36,402 bases of DNA from Caldilineaceae bacterium (lineage in GTDB: Bacteria; Chloroflexota; Anaerolineae; Caldilineales; Caldilineaceae). Under the pieces are notes generated by a model. The model searched no databases, had not been told where the DNA came from, and saw nothing but the letters and a program-made list of their open reading frames with translations. Every line of letters begins with the position of its first letter. The first letter of the stretch is position 1. Positions 30,540 through 36,402 of the stretch are shown here, one piece after another. Where the stretch lies: assembly GCA_026989655.1 (NCBI GenBank), contig JALSIX010000149.1, positions 1 to 36,402 of the forward strand. Direction: 5' to 3'. The position numbers and the translations under genes were made by a program.

Positions 30540-31838
30540 ATGGCTCGATTCATCCTGCGCAGTCTCCTCTCCACAGCGGTGACCATGTTCCTGGTCTCCC
30601 TGGCCCTCTTCCTCCTCGTGGAGGTGGGGTCTGGGGACATCACCGTGAAGATCCTGGGGGTCTTCTCCACCCCAGAGCAGCGGGCCTCCTACCGGGCCCA
30701 GCTTGGCCTGGACCAGCCCTGGTATCTGCGCTATCTGGACTGGTTGGTGGGGAATGACTGGCGGGCCGAGCGCCTGGTGGGCCATCCGCTGGTGACGGTC
30801 CGCAATCCCCAGTCTGGCGAGCTGGAGTGGTGGGCCCAGGTGGCGGGGGAGCAGCTTCGCTGGGACATGGAGGAAGGGCAGATCTACGAGCTGGTGCGCC
30901 AGGAGGACGGCTCCGCGATGCGGCGTCCGGCCCCGGAGACCATCTGGCGCGAGGGGCCGGAAGGAGAGGCCGTCTTCTGGGGGGTGGACGAGCAGAACCG
31001 GGCCGCCATGTGGATCCAGGGCAAACCCGGGGTGGCCTTCATCCTCACCAAGGCCGGCATGCGCCAGGAGACCGACGCGCCCCACCGCTACATCCCCCTC
31101 CGCAAGGGGCTGTTGCGGGGGGATCCGGGCATGTCCTTGATGACCGGCCGCCCGGTCATGGCCACCCTGCCCACCCGGATCCGCAACACCTTTGTCCTGG
31201 CGGGCCTGGCCTTCATGGTGGTCATGCCCCTGGCCCTCCTCTTCGGGATCGTCGCCGGGGTGAACGAGGGGCGCCCTCTGGACCGGACCATCTCCATCAC
31301 CAGTCTGGCCTTGACCGCCACCCCGGAGTTCGTCACCGGCGTCTTCCTCATCCTGATCCTGGGCATCTGGCTGCGGGTTCTCCCGCCCACCACCGTCTTC
31401 CTCAGCGACAGCGATATCTGGAACCTGAAGCTGCTGGTGTTGCCTGTCCTCACCCTGACCGCGGTGGAGCTGGGCTACGTGGTGCGCATGACCCGGGCCA
31501 GCATGGTGGAGGTGATGAACTCCCCCTACATCCGCACGGCCATTCTCAAGGGAATGCCCTTCCGGCGGGTGGTCTTCAGACATGCGGTCCGCAACGCGCT
31601 CATGGCCCCCATCACCGTGATCATGCTCCACGTGAACTGGCTGGTGGGCGGCATCGTGGTGGTGGAGGTGGTCTTCGGCTTTCCGGGATTGGGGAGCTAC
31701 ATCTACGACGCGGCCATCTTCGGCGACTTCAACGCGGTGGAGGCCGCGGCCATGCTCATGGTGACCATCGCGGTGGGGACGCGGCTGGTGGGCGACGTGA
31801 TCTACACCCTGCTCAATCCCCGTATCCGCTATTCGTGA
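30540..31838 (+). CDS. ABC permease, DppB type, with ~120-residue extra-membrane insertion
   Basis: 432 residues, about 100 longer than usual. The N-terminal span (MARFILRSLLSTAVTMFLVSLALFLLVE) and the C-terminal core from ~RIRNTFVLAGLAFMVV (residue ~217) are normal, with coupling loop YIRTAILKGMPFRRVVFRHAVRNALMAP and the end YTLLNPRIRYS. Between them, about residues 75-195, is a hydrophilic Trp- and Glu-rich insertion (ELEWWAQVAGEQLRWDMEEGQIYELV, then IWREGPEGEAVFWGVDEQN). By topology it lies outside the membrane on the binding-protein side, where it could help dock the binding protein. The ribosome binding site is weak (GGAG). Confidence 0.9.
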   Translation: MARFILRSLLSTAVTMFLVSLALFLLVEVGSGDITVKILGVFSTPEQRASYRAQLGLDQPWYLRYLDWLVGNDWRAERLVGHPLVTVRNPQSGELEWWAQVAGEQLRWDMEEGQIYELVRQEDGSAMRRPAPETIWREGPEGEAVFWGVDEQNRAAMWIQGKPGVAFILTKAGMRQETDAPHRYIPLRKGLLRGDPGMSLMTGRPVMATLPTRIRNTFVLAGLAFMVVMPLALLFGIVAGVNEGRPLDRTISITSLALTATPEFVTGVFLILILGIWLRVLPPTTVFLSDSDIWNLKLLVLPVLTLTAVELGYVVRMTRASMVEVMNSPYIRTAILKGMPFRRVVFRHAVRNALMAPITVIMLHVNWLVGGIVVVEVVFGFPGLGSYIYDAAIFGDFNAVEAAAMLMVTIAVGTRLVGDVIYTLLNPRIRYS

Positions 31839-31851
31839 GGGAGCGTTCTCC

Positions 31852-32775
31852 ATGGCCGTCGCACAGCCCACTGTGGACCCTGCTCGCCGTCGCCCCTCCA
31901 GGCTCCAGCGACTATGGGCCGGCCTGGCCCTGGTGTTCCAGTCCCGGGTGGGCACCATCGGGCTGGCCATGGTCCTCTTCTGGGTGGTGGTGGCCCTGAT
32001 CTCCCTGGTGTGGACCCCCTACCCGCCCAACGCCTCTCTGTTCGAGCAGAACCTGCCGCCCAACGGAACCAACTGGCTGGGCACGGATCACCTGGGCCGG
32101 GATCTCCTCTCTCGGCTGATGACCGGCACCCAGGTGATCCTCCTCAAGACCCGCCTGCCCAACGGTCTGGTCCTTCCCATCGGTGTGGCCATCTGGGGGG
32201 TCCTGGGCTCCCTGGTGTTGGGCACGGTGCTGGGGCTCAACGCGGGCTACCGGGGCGGATGGTGGGACCAGACCATCATGCAGGTCCTGGACGCGCTCAT
32301 CGCCTTCCCTCGGATCGTCCTCTATCTGGTGGTCATCGCGGCCCTGGGTCAGGGCGACTGGGTGGTGATCCTGGCCATCACCGTGACCGGCGCGCCGGGA
32401 GTGGCCCGCCTGGTCCGCAGCCTGGCCCTGGACATCAAGACCCGGGACTTCATCCGGGCCGCGGAGACCCGGGGGGAATCCCCCTGGTACATCATGTTCG
32501 TGGAGATCCTGCCCAACGCCCGGGGCCCTCTGATCGTGGACGCGATGCTGCGGGTGGGCTACGCGATCTTCGCCATCGGCACCCTGGGCTTCCTGGGCAT
32601 CGGCCTGCCCCCACCGGATCCGGACTGGGGGAGCATGGTCAACGATGCCCGCCGTTTCATCTACGCCAATCCCTTGGCCGTGGTCTGGCCCTCCCTGGCC
32701 ATCGCCAGCCTGGTGGTGGGTCTGAACCTCTTCGCGGACGGCCTGCGGGAGGAGACGACCCGGTACCAGAAGTAG
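31852..32775 (+). CDS. ABC permease, DppC type
   Basis: 307 residues, starting 13 bases after its partner, with GGGAGCG upstream. Features are the first span near 33-55, LGTDHLGRDLLSRLMTG, coupling loop TRDFIRAAETRGESPWYIMFVEILPNARGP, GFLGIGLPPPDPDWGSM and the end LFADGLREETTRYQK. It has an additional segment (VILLKTRLPNGLVLPIGVAIWG) near the second span. It pairs with the enlarged DppB-type permease. Confidence 0.92.
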   Translation: MAVAQPTVDPARRRPSRLQRLWAGLALVFQSRVGTIGLAMVLFWVVVALISLVWTPYPPNASLFEQNLPPNGTNWLGTDHLGRDLLSRLMTGTQVILLKTRLPNGLVLPIGVAIWGVLGSLVLGTVLGLNAGYRGGWWDQTIMQVLDALIAFPRIVLYLVVIAALGQGDWVVILAITVTGAPGVARLVRSLALDIKTRDFIRAAETRGESPWYIMFVEILPNARGPLIVDAMLRVGYAIFAIGTLGFLGIGLPPPDPDWGSMVNDARRFIYANPLAVVWPSLAIASLVVGLNLFADGLREETTRYQK

Positions 32776-32894
32776 GGGCAGAGGTGTAGAGATGTGACCG
32801 CTGTCGTCGGTCCCTGCTCCGGGGGGCCCTGGATTCCATGGGCCGGTATGATCTGTATCCGCGTTTCTCCGTCTCCCAAGCTTCCATCACACCC

Positions 32895-35033
32895 ATGAGC
32901 GAACCAACCCGTCAACCCCCTGTCCTGACCATCGAGAACTTGGCCGTGGCCTATCGGGTCCGTGGCGGCGAGATCGAGGCGGTCCAGGACGTCTCCTTCT
33001 CCATCCATCGGGGCGAGAGCTTCGGCCTGGTGGGGGAATCCGGCTGCGGCAAGAGCACCGTGGCCTGGGCCATCGTCGGCTTTCTGGGCGCGAACGGCTA
33101 TGTCAAGCGAGGGGCCATCCGTTTCATGGGCCGGGATCTGGTGGGCCGCAGCCAGGAGGAGCTGCGCCGCCTGCGGGGTGCCCAGATCGCCATGGTCTAC
33201 CAGGATCCCATGCAGGCCCTGAACCCCTCTCTGCGGATCGGGGACCAGCTCAAGGAGGTGCTCACGGTCCACCGGGGCATGTCCGATCAGGAGGCCACCC
33301 GACGCTGCATCGAGATGTTGGAGCGGGTCTACATGCCCGATCCCGCGGACGTCATGCGCCGCTATCCCCACCAGATCTCCGGGGGGCAGCAGCAACGGGT
33401 GGTGATCGCCATGGCCCTGCTCACCAACCCCGCGCTGCTCATCATGGACGAGCCCACCACCGCGTTGGACGTGACGGTGGAGGCCGTGGTGCTGGACCTC
33501 ATCGCGGAGCTTCGACGGGAGTTCGACACCGCGATCCTCTACATCAGCCACAATTTGGGGGTGGTGGCCCGGGTCTGCAATCGGGTGGGGGTCATGTACG
33601 CGGGCGAGCTGGTGGAACGGGCCCCGGTGCGGGAGATCTTCCAGGATCCTCGCCACCCCTACACCCAGGGTCTCATGCGCTGTGTGCCCCGGCTGGGCCA
33701 GGACAAGCGCAGCGCAGTCCTCTATCCCATCCCCGGTCGGGTGCCGCCCCCGGATCAGCGGCCCGAAGGCTGCGTGTTCCACCCTCGCTGCGACCACGCG
33801 GAGGAGCGCTGCGTGGCCGAACGGCCCGGGTTCCGGCCCTACCGGGCCGAGCACATGGTCCGCTGCCATCTGGCCGAGACCATCGACCCCCGTGCGTGGA
33901 CCCCGCCGCCGGATCTGGCCTTCCCCCTTCCCCAGGCGCCGGAGCCCAACGGCCGGACCGGGGAGATCATCCTGGAGGTGGACCGCCTGAGGAAGTACTA
34001 CACGGCCCAGGGGAACTCGCTGCGGGATGTGTTGGGCCTGACCCCCAAGCGGTTCGTCCAGGCGGTCCAGGAGGTGAGCTTCCAGGTGCCCCGGGGCAAG
34101 ACCCTGGGCATCGTGGGGGAATCGGGCTGTGGCAAGAGCACCCTGGTGAAGACCCTCATCGGCCTGGAGAGCGCCACGGACGGACGGGCCGAGTTCCTGG
34201 GCTTCGACATCACCGTGGACCTCTCCCAGCGGCCCCTGGAGGTCATCGAGGAGCTGCAGATGGTCTTCCAGAACCCGGACTCCACCATGAACCCGGCCTA
34301 TACCGTGGGGCACCAGATCGGGCGGCCCCTGCGTCGCTTTCGAAAGGTGCAGACCCGGGAGGAGGAGTACCGGGAGGTGGTCCGCCTGTTGGAGGCGGTG
34401 CGCCTGGACGCCAGCTACTACGATCGGCTGCCCCGCCAGCTCAGCGGGGGCGAGAAGCAGCGGGTGGGCATCGCCCGGGCTCTGGCCTCCCGGCCCGAGC
34501 TGATCCTGTGCGACGAGCCGGTCAGCGCGCTGGATGTCTCGGTCCAGGCCGCGGTGCTGAACCTTCTCCTGGAGCTCCAGCAGCGATACGGCACCACCAT
34601 GATCTTCATCGCCCACGACCTGAGCGTGGTGCGCTTCTTCTCGGACTACGTGGCGGTCATGTACCTGGGCCAGATCATGGAGTTCGGCCCCGCGGAGGCC
34701 ATCTACGCGCCGCCCTACCACCCCTACACCGAGGCCCTGCTCTCCGCGGTCCCCATCCCCGACCCGGACGCCCACCAGCGGCACATCCGGCTGGAGGGCA
34801 ATGTGCCCAGCGCGCTCTCCCCACCGTCGGGATGTCCCTTCCACACCCGCTGTCCCCGTCGACACCTGCTGCCGGACAACGGCGCCGTCTGCGCGCAGGA
34901 GAGACCGCCCTGGCGGGAGCCCGCGGAGGGGCACCGGATCCTCTGCCACCTCCCTCTGGAGACCCTCCAGGCCCTGGAGCCCGTGCTGGAGCCTGTGGCC
35001 TCGGCCTCTGGGGCCGAGACGTCGGCCCGGTGA
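32895..35033 (+). CDS. Fused double ABC ATPase (DppD-DppF type)
   Basis: 712 residues. Domain 1: GESGCGKST (47-55), ISGGQQQR (161-168), LLIMDE (181-186), ISHN, and the Cys segment CVFHPRC with downstream C residues. Domain 2: GESGCGKST (408-416), [24 protein letters not shown], and [10 protein letters not shown] near the C-terminus. Both nucleotide sites look active. I prefer MSEPTRQ at 32895, just before the ABC fold; an upstream in-frame ATG at 32838 exists and neither has a clear ribosome binding site. A TATGAT (32847-32852) suggests a possible extra promoter in the 119-base gap. It is longer than the ATPase at 15811 because of a linker and extra C-terminal segment. Confidence 0.92.
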   Translation: MSEPTRQPPVLTIENLAVAYRVRGGEIEAVQDVSFSIHRGESFGLVGESGCGKSTVAWAIVGFLGANGYVKRGAIRFMGRDLVGRSQEELRRLRGAQIAMVYQDPMQALNPSLRIGDQLKEVLTVHRGMSDQEATRRCIEMLERVYMPDPADVMRRYPHQISGGQQQRVVIAMALLTNPALLIMDEPTTALDVTVEAVVLDLIAELRREFDTAILYISHNLGVVARVCNRVGVMYAGELVERAPVREIFQDPRHPYTQGLMRCVPRLGQDKRSAVLYPIPGRVPPPDQRPEGCVFHPRCDHAEERCVAERPGFRPYRAEHMVRCHLAETIDPRAWTPPPDLAFPLPQAPEPNGRTGEIILEVDRLRKYYTAQGNSLRDVLGLTPKRFVQAVQEVSFQVPRGKTLGIVGESGCGKSTLVKTLIGLESATDGRAEFLGFDITVDLSQRPLEVIEELQMVFQNPDSTMNPAYTVGHQIGRPLRRFRKVQTREEEYREVVRLLEAVRLDASYYDRLPRQLSGGEKQRVGIARALASRPELILCDEPVSALDVSVQAAVLNLLLELQQRYGTTMIFIAHDLSVVRFFSDYVAVMYLGQIMEFGPAEAIYAPPYHPYTEALLSAVPIPDPDAHQRHIRLEGNVPSALSPPSGCPFHTRCPRRHLLPDNGAVCAQERPPWREPAEGHRILCHLPLETLQALEPVLEPVASASGAETSAR

Positions 35034-35065
35034 GCCCCAGGGCCTCTGCCGCAGCGCCCCGGATG

Positions 35066-35100
35066 GCGCCCCTACCTCGGTCGGGGGCGCTTCCTCATTT
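35066..35100 (+). terminator. Terminator between convergent operons
   Basis: GCGCCCC (35066-35072) pairs with GGGGCGC (35084-35090), followed by TTCCTCATTT. It lies directly after the ATPase gene and overlaps the last codons of the convergent repeat-protein gene. Confidence 0.6.
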
Positions 35101-36402
35101 CTGCAGGAGGGGCAGGTAGACCCGCTGGCTGTAGTCCCAGATGCGCACTCGGACCCAGCGGGCGAAGCCATCCTCGGGCCGGCGGTAGACGGCGATCGAG
35201 CTGGAGGTCAGGCTACGCCAGTAGGCGCCCACCCGGTCGTCCGGGCTGTAGCCGCTGGGCGGGTTGACGCCGAAGTCCGCGCCGCCGTAGTGGCGTTGGT
35301 TCACGCCGTTGACACCCGTGGCCTGTTGCCACATGGCCATGAGGTAGAGCTCCGGGTTGCCGCCTACCGGATGGCCCAGTGTCCTGGCCTGGTCCGGGTT
35401 CAGGGCCACCCAGCCGCTGTCGTAGTCGGGTTTGGCCACGCGCCAGATGCGGATGCGCACCTCCGGCGCGTAGATGTCGTCGGGCCGGCGGTAGACGGTG
35501 ATGGTGTTGCTGTTCAGGGTGCGCCAGTAGGCCCCCACCCGGTCGTTCGGGTTGGCGCCGGGGGCCGGGTTGGTGCCGAAGTCTGCGCCGCCGTAGTAGC
35601 GCTGGTTCACGCCGCTGTTGCCGCTGCGGTACTGCATGTCCACCAGGTAGTCGCCGATGTCCCCACCCAGGCCGTGGACCAGGGTCCTGGCCTGGTTCTG
35701 GTTCAGGGCCACCCAGCCGCTGTCGTAGTCGGGCCTGGGCATCTTCCAGATGCGGATCCGGGCCTGGGCCGCGTAGTCGTCCTCGGCCCGGCGGAAGAGG
35801 GCGATGGTGTTGTTGTTCAGGGAGCGCCAGTAGGCGCCCACCCGGTCGTCCGTCCGGGTGCCGTTGAAGGCCTTGGTGCCGAAGTCTGCGCCGCCGTAGT
35901 AGCGCTGGTTGATGCCGCTGCCGGTGCTGTTGTACTGCATGTCCACCAGGTAGTTGGCCGCGTTGCCGCCCAGGCCGTGGATCAGGTTGGTGGCCGCCGC
36001 GCCTGGGGCCAGGCTCACCCAGCCGCTGTCGTAGTCCGGTGGGGTGGGCTGCCAGTAGTGCCAGATGCGGATGCGCACCTCCGGCGCGTAGATGTCCTCG
36101 GGTCGGCGGTAGACGGTGATGGTGTTGCTGTTCAGGGAGCGCCAGTAGGCGGCCACCCGGTCGTTCGGGTTGGCACCGGGGGCCGGGTTGGCGCCGAAGT
36201 CTGCGCCGCCGTAGTAGCGCTGGTTCACGCCGCTGTTGCCGCTGCGGTACTGCATGTCCACCACGTAGTGCTCCGGGTCGCCGCCGATGTTGTGGGCCAG
36301 GATCTTGGCCTGGTCCTGGTTGATGCTCACCCAGCCGCTGTCGTAGGTGGGCCGGGGGCGTCTCCAGATGCGGATGCGCACTTGATTCGCATAGTTATCC
36401 TC
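35095..36402 (-). CDS. Tandem-repeat surface protein, C-terminal part (5' end outside window)
   Basis: At least 435 residues; the frame is open through base 36402, where EDNYANQ continues the repeat, so the start lies to the right. It is built of ~100-residue repeats, four complete plus partial ends. Each has DSGWV, HxxGG, YxVDMQY, NQRYYGGADFG, DDRVGAYWRSL, TVYRRPED and RIRIW. The protein ends YLPLLQK, resembling the short VYLPL tail common on exported Chloroflexota proteins. Repeats 1 and 3 are nearly identical, a sign of recent duplication or gene conversion. The repeat looks like a beta-rich unit, possibly carbohydrate- or surface-binding; I do not recognise a named family. Confidence 0.85.
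   Translation of the reverse strand, partial: EDNYANQVRIRIWRRPRPTYDSGWVSINQDQAKILAHNIGGDPEHYVVDMQYRSGNSGVNQRYYGGADFGANPAPGANPNDRVAAYWRSLNSNTITVYRRPEDIYAPEVRIRIWHYWQPTPPDYDSGWVSLAPGAAATNLIHGLGGNAANYLVDMQYNSTGSGINQRYYGGADFGTKAFNGTRTDDRVGAYWRSLNNNTIALFRRAEDDYAAQARIRIWKMPRPDYDSGWVALNQNQARTLVHGLGGDIGDYLVDMQYRSGNSGVNQRYYGGADFGTNPAPGANPNDRVGAYWRTLNSNTITVYRRPDDIYAPEVRIRIWRVAKPDYDSGWVALNPDQARTLGHPVGGNPELYLMAMWQQATGVNGVNQRHYGGADFGVNPPSGYSPDDRVGAYWRSLTSSSIAVYRRPEDGFARWVRVRIWDYSQRVYLPLLQK

Noticed and set aside
35095-36402. CRISPR-like or intergenic DNA repeat array
   Set aside because: The ~300-base period is in frame and encodes conserved protein repeats with synonymous variation.
1-36402. tRNA, rRNA, insertion sequences, CRISPR arrays, phage genes
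   Set aside because: Looked for on both strands; no cloverleaf pattern, transposase motif, short spaced repeats or phage-type gene was recognised.

Overview
The window is about 36.4 kb of very GC-rich bacterial DNA with short gene spacing and many ATGA-type overlaps. It most resembles a Chloroflexota genome (Caldilineae, Anaerolineae or Thermomicrobia are all plausible). The clues are several Dpp/Opp-type ABC systems, a cytoplasmic uptake-type [NiFe] hydrogenase, an MttB-like methyltransferase with MetF and MetV, a secreted repeat protein ending in a VYLPLLQK tail, and Spondin_N and Cys/His-finger proteins. The assignment is inference, because no rRNA or marker gene is present.

Layout. (1) 1-1242: the tail of a dipeptide/nickel-type ABC permease pair. 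(2) 1243-9426: a hydrogenase operon behind a strong promoter and a long leader. Its order is small subunit, five consecutive genes for tiny single-pass membrane proteins, large subunit, a degenerate maturation-protease paralogue, a winged-helix protein with a Cys/His tail, an intact maturation protease, and an XRE-type HTH joined in frame to a CooC-type nickel-insertion ATPase. (3) 9666-19286: two substrate-binding lipoproteins, two permease pairs and one fused double ATPase, with an FmdE-like metal protein in the middle. A nickel-supply role is likely from context but not proven. (4) 19486-20692: a 4HBT thioesterase and a Cys/His-finger protein, ending at a perfect 16-bp hairpin. (5) 20788-24307: a minus-strand Spondin_N lipoprotein with an extreme Met/Asp/Glu-rich tract, divergent from an OmpR-type two-component system. 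(6) 24286-28164, minus strand: GntR regulator, MttB-like methyltransferase, MetV-like and MetF-like proteins. (7) 28664-35033: a divergent third ABC transporter (Tat-lipoprotein binding protein, two permeases, fused ATPase). (8) 35095-36402, minus strand: the C-terminal part of a protein made of ~100-residue tandem repeats, open at the window edge.

How the parts may work together. Region 2 looks like a complete enzyme module: catalytic heterodimer, processing protease, nickel chaperone, possible regulators and a set of small membrane proteins. The small-protein array splits the S and L genes and falls into two paralogous groups in the order A-A-B-A-B. It is the best candidate for something undescribed, possibly a membrane scaffold or quinone-access stalk for an otherwise soluble hydrogenase. 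Region 3 may supply nickel. Regions 6 and 7 share a divergent control region and look like uptake and demethylation of a methylated amine, with the methyl group fed to tetrahydrofolate; the corrinoid protein such a route needs is not in the window.
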